A program made the position numbers and the translations under genes. Positions 8,304 to 16,514 of a stretch of 64,000 bases of DNA are shown one piece after another. Source of the DNA: Sphingobium sp. CR2-8 (GTDB lineage: Bacteria; Pseudomonadota; Alphaproteobacteria; Sphingomonadales; Sphingomonadaceae); assembly GCF_035818615.1 (NCBI RefSeq), contig NZ_JAYKZY010000002.1:3226501-3290500 (forward strand), in the 5' to 3' direction. A model generated the notes under the pieces. It was not told the DNA's origin. It saw only the letters and a program-made list of their open reading frames with translations, and did not search any database. Every line of letters starts with the position of its first letter. Position 1 is the stretch's first letter.

Positions 8304-8328
8304 GGAACGCGATGCCTTTTCCTCCGTT
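8304..8328 (+). promoter_or_regulatory. Candidate EcfG general-stress promoter
   Basis: GGAAC at 8304-8308 and CGTT at 8325-8328 are separated by exactly 16 bases, which matches the alphaproteobacterial sigma-EcfG consensus (GGAAC-N16/17-CGTT). It lies 45 bp upstream of the ATG of a GlsB/YeaQ-type stress gene, a sensible target. The call rests on the sequence match only. Confidence 0.6.
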
Positions 8329-8373
8329 GAATGCAGCACCCAACCCGCTGGGGGCGTGGTCAAGGAGAGTATT

Positions 8374-8631
8374 ATGGGCATTATCTTGTGGCTTATCGTC
8401 GGCGGCGTCATTGGCTGGCTCGCCAGCATGGTCATGCGCACCGACGCGCAGCAGGGCATCCTGCTCAACATCGTGGTCGGCATCGTCGGCGCGTTCATCG
8501 GCGGCCTGATTTTCAGCGGCGGCTCGATCAACAATGCCGGTCTGACGCTTTACAGCTTCCTGGTGTCGCTGGTTGGCGCCATCATCCTGCTAGCGATCGT
8601 CAATCTGGTCCGTCGTGGGTCGGTGCGATAA
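8374..8631 (+). CDS. GlsB/YeaQ/YmgE-family small membrane protein
   Basis: 85 aa, three hydrophobic helices with glycine-rich faces: MGIILWLIVGGVIGWLASMV, then GILLNIVVGIVGAFIGGLIF, then YSFLVSLVGAIILLAIVNLV. This is the transglycosylase-associated/GlsB-YeaQ family of small stress-associated inner-membrane proteins. The start at 8374 is well supported by AAGGAGAG just upstream, whereas the longer open frame from 8302 would begin within the promoter. An EcfG-type promoter precedes it, which suggests induction in the general stress response. A strong hairpin terminator follows. A second family member is encoded convergently at 8690-8938. Confidence 0.9.
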   Translation: MGIILWLIVGGVIGWLASMVMRTDAQQGILLNIVVGIVGAFIGGLIFSGGSINNAGLTLYSFLVSLVGAIILLAIVNLVRRGSVR

Positions 8632-8652
8632 ACGCAAAGACCTGCATCGATC

Positions 8653-8686
8653 AAAAAGGGTCGCGCCACGGCGCGGCCCTTTTTTT
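8653..8686. terminator. Bidirectional terminator between two GlsB-type genes
   Basis: AAAAAGGGTCGCGC and GCGCGGCCCTTTTT form a stem with one G-T pair and a short CACG loop. There are A and T tracts on both sides, so it can terminate both converging genes. Confidence 0.8.
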
Positions 8687-8689
8687 GTC

Positions 8690-8938
8690 CTATCGCCGCG
8701 CCGCGAACCAGCGATAAAGCGCGAGCACGGCCATCGCGCCCACGATGGCGGCGACAAATCCGGCGCGCTCGTCCGGCCGGTACAAGCCTGCGAGCCGCCC
8801 GACAAATCCGGCCAGTAATGCGCCGGCGATGCCCAGCAACAGGGTGACGATGCAGCCGCCAGGATCATGCCCGGGCATGAAGAACCGTGCGATCGCGCCC
8901 ACCAGCAGGCCGACCACGATCCATCCCAGTAAATCCAT
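8690..8938 (-). CDS. Second GlsB/YeaQ-family small membrane protein
   Basis: 82 aa beginning MDLLGWIVVGLLVGAIARFF, with the family motif FMPGHDPGG (20-28) and further hydrophobic segments at about 30-49 and 61-74. The PGxDPGG loop is a typical feature of YeaQ/YmgE-like proteins. The start is the ATG at 8936-8938. The much longer open frame in which it sits runs into unrelated upstream sequence. It converges on its paralog at 8374-8631 and shares a bidirectional terminator. Stress-related function is inferred from the family; no promoter motif was identified for this copy. Confidence 0.85.
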   Translation of the reverse strand: MDLLGWIVVGLLVGAIARFFMPGHDPGGCIVTLLLGIAGALLAGFVGRLAGLYRPDERAGFVAAIVGAMAVLALYRWFAARR

Positions 8939-9178
8939 GGCGCGATCCTCCCCGGCCGTTGCGCGCCGGATCGCCATTGCGACACAATCCAGCAATTTTG
9001 GCAAGGCCGCCCCATCCGAAAAGCAGAATTTGAACGCTGCGCCGCGCCCATCCCACCATCCATCGCGCATAATGGCTTTGCCGTCCCCCTTTGAACCGTG
9101 ATATTGGGACTTGAGGGCGGTGCTATATTCAGATAACACAGTCGCCAGATGGCGGAGCGCCGGAGAGATGGAAGCGGC

Positions 9179-10351
9179 ATGAATTACGAAACCCAGCTGA
9201 CGGGCGACTCGATGGTCGTCGTCGACGATTATGACGCGCGCCGTCGGCGCAAGCGTATGCTGATGATCGGCGGCGGCGCGGTAGTGCTGCTGGTGGTCGC
9301 GGCCGCCTGGACATCGATGCGCGGCGAAAAGGCGGCAGGACCTGCCACGCCGGTCGCGCAAGTGCCGGTCGTCACCGTGATTCGCCCCGGCCAGTCGGTC
9401 GTGGCGCGCACCATCAGCGCAACCGGGTCGCTTGCCGCGCGGATCGACATGCCGGTCGGTGTCGTGGGCGAAGGCGGCATGGTGACGCGCGTCCTGGTAC
9501 AGCCGGGCGACTGGGTACGCGCCGGACAGACGCTGGCCGTCATCGAACGGTCGGTGCAGACCGAACAGGGGCGATCGCTCGCAGCGCAGGTGGACGTGGC
9601 GCGCGCCGACGCCAAACTGGCGCAGGCGCAACTCGATCGCGCCAAGGCATTGGTCGGCCGGGGCTTCATCAGCGCCGCCGACATCGATCAGCGCACCGCG
9701 ACCCGCGACGCCGCGCAAGCGCGCGTCAGCGTGGCCGCGGCGCAGCTCGCCGAACAGCGCGCCCGCACCGGGCGGCTCGACATTCGCGCCCCGGCATCCG
9801 GCTTGGTGCTGACCCGCACGGTCGAACCGGGCCAGATCGTTCAGGCGGGCGGCGGCGTCCTGTTCCGCCTGGCCAAGGATGGCGAGATGGAGTTGCAGGC
9901 GCAGGTGGCCGAAGGCGATCTGGCGGTGCTGCGCCCCGGCAACAGCGCCATGGTGACGCCGATCGGCCATAGCGACCGGTTTGCAGGGCGCGTATGGCAG
10001 GTATCGCCGGTGATCGATCCGCAGACACGCCAGGGTATCGCGCGCATCGCCATCCCCTATAACCCCGCGATCCGGCCGGGCGGCTTTGCCGCCGCCGTCA
10101 TCACCAGCGGATCGGGCAGCGCGCCGCTGGTGCCGGAATCGGCGGTACAGAGCGATCCCAAAGGCAGCTATGTCTATGTGATCAACGGCAAGAATCAGGT
10201 GGAGCGCCACGACGTCACCCTCGGCCAGGTATCCGACGCCGGGGTGGCGGTGACCAGCGGGATCAATGGGACCGAAAGCATCGTCACGTCCGCCGCCGCC
10301 TTCCTGACCCCGGGGCAGAAGGTGAAGCCGGAATTGCTGAAAGCCAAATAG
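9179..10351 (+). CDS. RND efflux periplasmic adaptor (membrane fusion protein)
   Basis: 390 aa from ATG 9179. A short basic cytoplasmic tail (DARRRRKRM) is followed by one membrane anchor near residues 27-44. Then comes a split lipoyl domain, with MPVGVVGEGGMVTRVLVQPGDWVRAGQ in the first half and the LDIRAPASGLVLTRTVEPGQIV segment in the second. Between them is an Ala/Arg/Gln-rich helical hairpin. A beta-barrel and a membrane-proximal domain end at VKPELLKAK. It would link the inner-membrane pump encoded next (10494) to an outer-membrane channel. No channel gene is nearby, so a TolC-like protein from elsewhere is expected. Substrate unknown. Confidence 0.93.
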   Translation: MNYETQLTGDSMVVVDDYDARRRRKRMLMIGGGAVVLLVVAAAWTSMRGEKAAGPATPVAQVPVVTVIRPGQSVVARTISATGSLAARIDMPVGVVGEGGMVTRVLVQPGDWVRAGQTLAVIERSVQTEQGRSLAAQVDVARADAKLAQAQLDRAKALVGRGFISAADIDQRTATRDAAQARVSVAAAQLAEQRARTGRLDIRAPASGLVLTRTVEPGQIVQAGGGVLFRLAKDGEMELQAQVAEGDLAVLRPGNSAMVTPIGHSDRFAGRVWQVSPVIDPQTRQGIARIAIPYNPAIRPGGFAAAVITSGSGSAPLVPESAVQSDPKGSYVYVINGKNQVERHDVTLGQVSDAGVAVTSGINGTESIVTSAAAFLTPGQKVKPELLKAK

Positions 10352-10493
10352 GGCGACGGCGGACCTGCTCCGCCCGCCCTGCACGGCATGATGCGCGCGG
10401 CGATGTGCGCCGATTGGGTTGAATGGGACGCATGCCAGGCGTCCGGTACAGGTTGAACGGACGCGCTAGCGCATCCGGTGAGGGAAGCCCGTC

Positions 10494-13400
10494 ATGAATT
10501 TTCGCAATATTTCCGCATGGGCCATCCGCAACCCGGTAACGCCGCTCGTCCTGTTCGCCGCGCTGATGCTGGCGGGCGTCGTCAGCTTCATGCGGATGGA
10601 CGTCAACAACAATCCCGACGTCAGCTTCCCCTTCGTCAGCGTCACGGTGTCGCAGCCGGGCGCCGCGCCCAGCGAGCTGGAAACGCAGGTGACGCAGCGG
10701 ATCGAAGCGGCGATCCGTGGCGTCAGTGGCGTCGACGAACTCACCTCCATCGTGATGGAGGGCCAGTCGCGCACCAACGTCCAGTTCGTCATCGGCACGC
10801 CGGTCGACCGGGCGGTGAACGACGTCAAAAACGCCGTGGACCAGATCCGCAGCGACCTGCCCGACGGCATTTTGGAACCGCAGGTCACCCGCATCGACGT
10901 CGACGGCGGCCCGATCGCCTATTTCAGTGCCGAAGCGACCGACATGACGCTGGAGGAACTGTCCTGGTATGTGGATAATACCGTCGCCAAGCGATTGCTG
11001 TCGATCAGCGGCATGGCGGCGGTCAATCGCGGCGGCGGCGTCAGCCGAGAAATCCGCGTCATCCTGGACCCGGTCAAGTTGCAGGCGTTCGGCATCACCG
11101 CCGCGCAGGTGAACCAGCAACTGGTGCAGGTGAACCTGAACGCGGCGGGTGGCCGGACCGAAATCGCCGGGGCCGAGCAATCGATCCGCGTGCTGGGCAA
11201 TGCCCGCAACGCGCGCGACCTGGGCGAGACCCAGATCGCCATTTCGGGCGGGCGCACGGTCAAGCTGGCGGACATTGCCGACGTGCGCGACATGTATGCC
11301 GAACAGCGCAGCCTGGCCCTGATGAACGGGCGGCAGGTCACCAGTTTCAGCATGGAAAAGGCCAAGGGATCGTCGGACGTCACCGTCTATGACGAAGCCA
11401 TGAAGGTTCTGGACACGCTGAAGAAGGAAAATCCCAAGGTCCAGTTCAAGCAACTCTATACCAGCGTCGATTACACCAAGGGCCAATATCATTCGGCGAT
11501 GGCCGCGATGATCGAAGGCGCGGTGCTGGCGGTCGTCATCGTATTCCTGTTCCTGCGCGACTGGCGCGCGACGATGATTTCGGCGCTCGCCATCCCCTTG
11601 TCGGCGATCCCGTCCTTCTGGTTCATGGACATGATGGGCTTTACGCTGAACGGCATTTCGCTGCTGGCGCTCAGCTTGGTCGCGGGCGTGCTGGTCGACG
11701 ACGCGATCGTGGAGATCGAGAATATCGTGCGGCATATGCGGATGGGCAAATCCGCCTATCAGGCGTCGATCGACGCGGCCGACGAAATCGGCCTGGCGGT
11801 GCTCGCCACGACCATGGCGATCGTCGCGGTGTTCCTGCCCGTCGCGCTGATGCCGGGCCTGGCCGGGCAGTTCTTCATCCAGTTCGGCATGACCGTGGTC
11901 GTGTCGGTGCTGATGAGCCTGGCCGTCGCCCGCCTCATCACGCCGATGATCGCCGCCTATTTCCTCAAAGCCCATGGCGAGGCGAGCCATGGCGAAGGCT
12001 GGCTGATGGACCGCTATATGAGCGTGCTGCGCTGGTCCCTGAACAACGAGAAGGCGAAGACGCGCCGCGAACGCGGGGGTTTCCGCAACCGGCTGGCGGG
12101 CTTCTTCACCGATCATCGCGTCTGGACCCTGGGCGTCGGGATGCTGGCGTTCGTCGCCACGATCGCCGCCTTCGCCACCCTGCCGATGACGTTCCAGCCG
12201 ACCACCAACACCGATTTCAGCCAGGTGAAGATCGAAACGGTGCCAGGCAGCACGCTGGCGCAGACGACCGCGATCACGCGCAAGGTCGCGGATATGCTGG
12301 CCGCCGACACCGACACGGTCGAAGCCGCCTTCGCCGATATCGAGCCGACGACCGCCGACATCTTCCTGACGCTGAAGAAGGACCGGCCGATGTCCTCGGT
12401 CGAATGGGAACGCAAGGTCGCGCCCCAGTTCCAGACCGTCGCCGACGCGCGGGTCAATTTCCAATCGCAATCGGGTGGCGGGTTCGGCCGCGATATCATC
12501 ATGATGTTCGGCAGCGACGACCCCGCCAAGCTGGACGCGACCGCCAACCAGCTGGTGAAGGAACTGGCCGGTGTGGCCGAGATACGCGCGCCGCGCGTGG
12601 CGGGCGACCTGCAACGGCCCGAAATCATCATCAAGCCGCGCATGGACCTGGCCGCCAGCCTGGGCGTGACCACCGCCGCGCTGAGCCAGGCGATGCGCAT
12701 CGCCACGATCGGCGACATCGACCAGAACAGCGCGCGCTATTCGCTGTCCGACCGGCAGATTCCCATTCGCGTGTCGATCGCGGAGGAAAGTCGCAAGAGC
12801 CTGTCGACGATCGAGAATATGCCGGTGCCGACCGTCACGGGTGGTTCGGTGCCGCTCAAGGTCGTGGCCGACATCCACTTCGGCGCGGGGCCGACGCAGA
12901 TCCGCCGCTTTAACCAGATCCGCCGCGTCGTCGTGGGCGCGGACCTGGCGCCAGGGCTTGTGACGAGCCAGGCCATGGCGAAGATCAACGCGCTGCCCAC
13001 GATGAAGGCGATCAACGAAGGCCGTATCCAGGGCGTGCAGAAACTGACCGCAGGCGACAGCAAGTTCCAGGCGGAGATGTTGCAGAACTTCGTCGTCGCC
13101 GTCCTGTCCGGCATCATGCTGGTGCTGGCGGTGCTGGTGCTGCTCTACAAGCGGATCATGCCGCCCTTCGTCAATCTGGGGTCGTTGCTGCTGGCCCCGC
13201 TAGGCGGCGCGCTGGCGCTGCATATCGCGGGGCAACCGCTGTCGATGCCGGTGTTCATCGGCCTGCTGATGCTGCTGGGCATCGTCGCCAAAAACTCGAT
13301 CCTCGTCATCGACTTTGCGCTGGAGGAGATGGAGAAGGGCGTGCCCAAGAGAGAGGCGATCATCGACGCGGGTCACAAGCGCGCCCAGCCGATCGTCATG

Positions 13401-13661
13401 ACCACCGTGGCGATGGTGGCGGGCATGGTGCCGACCGCCCTGTCGCTGTCGGGCGACGCGGCCTGGCGTGCGCCGATGGGCATCACGGTGATCGGCGGGC
13501 TGATGCTGTCGACCGTGCTGACGTTGGTGATCGTGCCGGCGATATTCAGCCTGGCGATCGGCCTGGAAAGCTGGGTCGGGCCGCGCCTTGGCCGGGGATT
13601 GATGACCTACAGGCCAGGCGACGACAAGGATCGCCCCGCCCACCCCCACCCCGCCGAATGA
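10494..13661 (+). CDS. RND superfamily efflux pump, inner-membrane permease
   Basis: 1055 aa, full RND length. MNFRNISAWAIRNPVTPLVLFAALMLAG is the first transmembrane helix. Two large periplasmic loops follow TM1 and TM7. The TM4 pair of aspartates lies in GVLVDDAIVEIENIV, the proton-relay signature. The repeated half begins near FTDHRVWTLGVGML, and LGIVAKNSILVIDFALEEMEKG is the TM10-11 region. Proton-driven export of hydrophobic or amphipathic compounds is typical. It follows the adaptor gene by 142 bp on the same strand and probably belongs to the same transcription unit. A tail rich in Asp, Pro and His ends the protein. Confidence 0.95.
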   Translation: MNFRNISAWAIRNPVTPLVLFAALMLAGVVSFMRMDVNNNPDVSFPFVSVTVSQPGAAPSELETQVTQRIEAAIRGVSGVDELTSIVMEGQSRTNVQFVIGTPVDRAVNDVKNAVDQIRSDLPDGILEPQVTRIDVDGGPIAYFSAEATDMTLEELSWYVDNTVAKRLLSISGMAAVNRGGGVSREIRVILDPVKLQAFGITAAQVNQQLVQVNLNAAGGRTEIAGAEQSIRVLGNARNARDLGETQIAISGGRTVKLADIADVRDMYAEQRSLALMNGRQVTSFSMEKAKGSSDVTVYDEAMKVLDTLKKENPKVQFKQLYTSVDYTKGQYHSAMAAMIEGAVLAVVIVFLFLRDWRATMISALAIPLSAIPSFWFMDMMGFTLNGISLLALSLVAGVLVDDAIVEIENIVRHMRMGKSAYQASIDAADEIGLAVLATTMAIVAVFLPVALMPGLAGQFFIQFGMTVVVSVLMSLAVARLITPMIAAYFLKAHGEASHGEGWLMDRYMSVLRWSLNNEKAKTRRERGGFRNRLAGFFTDHRVWTLGVGMLAFVATIAAFATLPMTFQPTTNTDFSQVKIETVPGSTLAQTTAITRKVADMLAADTDTVEAAFADIEPTTADIFLTLKKDRPMSSVEWERKVAPQFQTVADARVNFQSQSGGGFGRDIIMMFGSDDPAKLDATANQLVKELAGVAEIRAPRVAGDLQRPEIIIKPRMDLAASLGVTTAALSQAMRIATIGDIDQNSARYSLSDRQIPIRVSIAEESRKSLSTIENMPVPTVTGGSVPLKVVADIHFGAGPTQIRRFNQIRRVVVGADLAPGLVTSQAMAKINALPTMKAINEGRIQGVQKLTAGDSKFQAEMLQNFVVAVLSGIMLVLAVLVLLYKRIMPPFVNLGSLLLAPLGGALALHIAGQPLSMPVFIGLLMLLGIVAKNSILVIDFALEEMEKGVPKREAIIDAGHKRAQPIVMTTVAMVAGMVPTALSLSGDAAWRAPMGITVIGGLMLSTVLTLVIVPAIFSLAIGLESWVGPRLGRGLMTYRPGDDKDRPAHPHPAE

Positions 13662-13717
13662 CGCGGTTAAAAGAGGGCTTTGCCTGAACGAAACGGCCGC
13701 GTAACCGTTGGACGGCC

Positions 13718-14983
13718 ATGACGCTGCTTCGCATCCCCCGGCCCAGAGGCGAATTCGCGCCCCATCCCGCGCGCACCATGCGGCTGGTGGCGACGGGGAT
13801 GCTGGTGGCGATGGCGGTGATCTTCGTCACGGCGCGCGCCACCGCGCATCTCCATCCCGCCATCGGCTTCGTCCAGGCCTTTGCCGAGGCCGCGATGGTA
13901 GGCGGCCTGGCCGACTGGTTCGCGGTCACCGCCCTGTTCCGCCACCCGATGGGCCTGCCCATCCCGCACACCGCGATCATCCCGCGCAACAAGGACCGGA
14001 TCGGCGATACGCTCGCCCTGTTCCTGCGCGACAATTTCCTGACGCCGGCCGTGATCGCGCGACGGATGCGCGGCATGGACGTCGCGGCGGCGGCAGGACG
14101 CTTCCTGGCCAGTCCGTCCGAAGGCGATGGGCGATTGCGCGAGGGCGCATCGCGGCTGGTCGCCGACATATTGGAGGCGCTGGACCAGGAACGGCTGGGC
14201 GGGATGGTGAAGGGCGCGATCGGCCAGCGGCTGCGCGCGATCCATGTCGGGCCATTAGCGGGGCAGGCAATCGAAGCGGCGATGCGCGACGGCCGCCATG
14301 CACCGGTGATGGACGGCATCATCCAATGGGCGGACCGCGCGCTGGAGGCGAACGAGCATCTGATCCGCCAGATGGTGCAGGAACGCGCGGGCAAGGTGCT
14401 GCGCTGGACCGGGCTGGACGAAAATCTGGCCAACGCCATCCTGTCTGGCCTGCGCAAGATGCTGGCGGACATGGCGGCCGACCCCGGCCACAGCCTGCGC
14501 CTGAAAGCCGAAGAGGGCATGGCGAAGCTCGCCTTCGACCTGCAATTCGATATCGAGATGCAGACCAAGGTGGCGAAGATCCGCGACGAGATCCTCGACA
14601 ATCCGGCGATGCAGCGCTGGATCGAGGGGATGTGGGAACAGGCGCGCGCCGGGCTGCTGCGCGCGGTGCGCGATCCGGGCAAGGCGATGGCGGGCCGCCT
14701 GGGCGAGGCGCTGCGCCAGCTGGGCGGCACGTTGCAACAGGAAGCACGGTTGCGGCTGGTCATCAACCGCTTCGTCCGCCGCGCGGCGGTCGGCGCGACG
14801 GCGACTTACGGCGACGCTATCGTGCGCCTCGTCAGCGACACGGTACGCGGCTGGGACGCGGGCACCGTTACCAGCCGCCTGGAAAATGCGGTCGGGCGCG
14901 ACCTGCAATATATTCGCGTCAACGGCACGCTGGTCGGCGGGCTGGTGGGCCTGGCGATCCATACGATCGACCGGCTGTTCTGA
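13718..14983 (+). CDS. DUF445 family inner-membrane protein (YjiN-like)
   Basis: 421 aa. After a basic N-terminus comes a membrane segment (RLVATGMLVAMAVIFVTARA), then the family signature GFVQAFAEAAMVGGLADWFAVTALFRHPMGLPIPHTAIIPRNKDRIG. The long middle is helical. The C-terminus ends with a second hydrophobic stretch (GTLVGGLVGLAIHTIDRLF). DUF445 proteins are membrane-tethered with large helical domains and unknown biochemistry. 56 bp downstream of the RND pump; linkage is possible but the family is not generally tied to efflux. Confidence 0.88.
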   Translation: MTLLRIPRPRGEFAPHPARTMRLVATGMLVAMAVIFVTARATAHLHPAIGFVQAFAEAAMVGGLADWFAVTALFRHPMGLPIPHTAIIPRNKDRIGDTLALFLRDNFLTPAVIARRMRGMDVAAAAGRFLASPSEGDGRLREGASRLVADILEALDQERLGGMVKGAIGQRLRAIHVGPLAGQAIEAAMRDGRHAPVMDGIIQWADRALEANEHLIRQMVQERAGKVLRWTGLDENLANAILSGLRKMLADMAADPGHSLRLKAEEGMAKLAFDLQFDIEMQTKVAKIRDEILDNPAMQRWIEGMWEQARAGLLRAVRDPGKAMAGRLGEALRQLGGTLQQEARLRLVINRFVRRAAVGATATYGDAIVRLVSDTVRGWDAGTVTSRLENAVGRDLQYIRVNGTLVGGLVGLAIHTIDRLF

Positions 14984-15127
14984 CGCCATATTGCCACGGC
15001 GGAGCTGCGCCAGGAGCGGTATTGAGACAGCGAAGTAGACAGTAGAATGACAAAGAAGCAGTGCGTCGCGGCGCCTGAAAGCAGGATCGCCGATCGCTCT
15101 GGCATCCCCGATCCACCTCCCTATGTC

Positions 15128-15180
15128 GTCATACAAAAATAATGTTGCAACATATCATCAAATGATGTTGTATCATTTCA
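15128..15180. promoter_or_regulatory. AT-rich palindromic control region upstream of tonB
   Basis: In an AT-rich island in GC-rich surroundings, ATGTTGCAACAT (15142-15153) is a perfect 12-bp palindrome. AATGAT-GTTGT-ATCATT (15161-15177) is an inverted repeat with six-base arms. The second resembles the dyads used by iron regulators of the Fur type. Position, about 80 bp before the tonB start, fits an operator and promoter. The identity of the regulator is inference. Confidence 0.5.
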
Positions 15181-15253
15181 TCGCGGTCACGCGTCCACGA
15201 TAGATAGGAGGACGCGAACCGGCGAGAGGATGCGACAGACGAGGAGCCAAGCG

Positions 15254-15958
15254 ATGCGACTCATGACCGTGCAGACAAAGGGACAGACGCAGGAAACAGC
15301 CGGACAATCACGTTATGGCGCGGGGCGCAAATCGCCGATCGGGTGGGGCGGCACCGTTGCGGTGCATGCGTTGCTGATCGGTGCGTTCCTGCTGATCCCC
15401 AAGCAAGTGATCGACTATGTCACCCCCACACCGCCGATCACGACCTATGCGGTCCCGGACGACCCGCCCCCGCCCGAACAGGTGCCGGAGGCGCAGGTCG
15501 ATACCAAGGTTCCAACCCAGCCCCAGCCGCAGCGGCCCACCGCTACCGACCCGACCATTCCACTGCCGCAGGGTGATACGGTGCTGACCGGCACGTCCAA
15601 TTCGGGCACCGGCATCGATCCCGGTCCCACGATCACCCTGCCCCCGGCCGATCCACCGCGCGAGCCGGTAGTCACCCAAGCGGCGATCGATCCGCGCGCG
15701 CTGTCGGCGTTCCAGCCCGATTATCCCGGCGCGATGATCCGCCAGGGGGCGGAAGGCACGGTCACGGTGCGCGTCACCATCAGCCCCGAAGGCCGCGTCA
15801 CCGATATCGAGCGGATATCGGCCACTGACGAGAGTTTCTGGCTGGCGACCCAGCGCCACGCGCTGCGCCAATGGCGGTTCCGGCCTGCCACGCGCGATGG
15901 CGTCGCGATCGGCTCGACCAAGGTGCTGACGGTGCGCTTCACCCTGACCGAAGGATAG
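15254..15958 (+). CDS. tonB: TonB-family energy transducer
   Basis: 234 aa from ATG 15254. It has a single N-terminal anchor (WGGTVAVHALLIGAFLLIP) and a long Pro-rich periplasmic linker (PDDPPPPEQVPEAQ; PTQPQPQRPTATDPT). A C-terminal TonB domain has AFQPDYPGAMIRQGAEGTVTV and ends near ALRQWRFRPATRDG. It transmits proton-motive force from ExbB/ExbD to outer-membrane receptors. I prefer 15254 over 15230 because GAGGAG precedes it. exbBD are not adjacent. Palindromic sites upstream suggest iron regulation. Confidence 0.9.
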   Translation: MRLMTVQTKGQTQETAGQSRYGAGRKSPIGWGGTVAVHALLIGAFLLIPKQVIDYVTPTPPITTYAVPDDPPPPEQVPEAQVDTKVPTQPQPQRPTATDPTIPLPQGDTVLTGTSNSGTGIDPGPTITLPPADPPREPVVTQAAIDPRALSAFQPDYPGAMIRQGAEGTVTVRVTISPEGRVTDIERISATDESFWLATQRHALRQWRFRPATRDGVAIGSTKVLTVRFTLTEG

Positions 15959-16029
15959 GGACGGATATTTCGGGGAAAGGCGTCATGGACCATTTTGCAT
16001 TGCCGCCCGCCCTGCCCTATAAGAGCGAC

Positions 16030-16509
16030 ATGGCGATCTTTCCCCGTCCCGTTTCCCCCAAAAATGCGCTTGGCGATTTCTGGGGCTATTTCAAACAGCA
16101 GCGGCAGCATAAATGGCCGTTGCTGGGTGTGTCCGCTGCGCTGACCTATGTGATCGTCTGGACGTTCATCGTCGACGCGAACACCAACACCATGCCGACG
16201 CGCAACAAGATTATCTATTTCCAGAGCTGGGACGCCGACCGGTCCGACGCGGCGATCATCCTGCAACAGAAGATCGATTTCGCGAAGCGCGAGGCGGCGT
16301 TGCAGAAGCAGCAGAAGAAGATGCAGGGCTATGCCGACGCCTTCGGCATCGAATGGCGGGCCGAGGAAGCGCGCAACACCGCCAAGCGCAAGGAAGCCGT
16401 CAAGCAGATCGACGCGCTGCTGGACGACCGGCTGGCCAAGGCGGAGGCCGTGGCACCGACCGCCGCCGCCAAGCCTGCGGCGCAGCCGACGACCACCGCA
16501 CGACCCTGA
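16030..16509 (+). CDS. Small single-pass membrane protein upstream of ribD
   Basis: 159 aa from ATG 16030 (ATG 15985 is an in-frame alternative with AAAGG upstream). I do not recognise a named family. The N-terminus contains PKNALGDFWGYFKQQRQHKW, then one hydrophobic helix (PLLGVSAALTYVIVWTFIV), then a largely helical, charged region. The stretch KREAALQKQQKKMQGYAD is a likely coiled coil, and the tail is Ala/Pro/Thr-rich. It ends 5 bp before ribD, so it is probably co-transcribed with it. Function unknown; no link to riboflavin is evident beyond position. Confidence 0.7.
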   Translation: MAIFPRPVSPKNALGDFWGYFKQQRQHKWPLLGVSAALTYVIVWTFIVDANTNTMPTRNKIIYFQSWDADRSDAAIILQQKIDFAKREAALQKQQKKMQGYADAFGIEWRAEEARNTAKRKEAVKQIDALLDDRLAKAEAVAPTAAAKPAAQPTTTARP

Positions 16510-16514
16510 ACCGC

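Noticed and set aside
8690..10384. A 564-codon minus-strand frame ending in the second GlsB-like protein
   Set aside because: Only its last 82 codons look like a protein family. The rest is antisense to the RND adaptor gene.
10284..12878. An 864-codon open frame on the minus strand across the RND pump gene
   Set aside because: It is a shadow frame of the GC-rich plus-strand pump gene. Its translation is rich in Arg, His, Gln and Asp with no family pattern, whereas the plus strand gives a complete RND protein.
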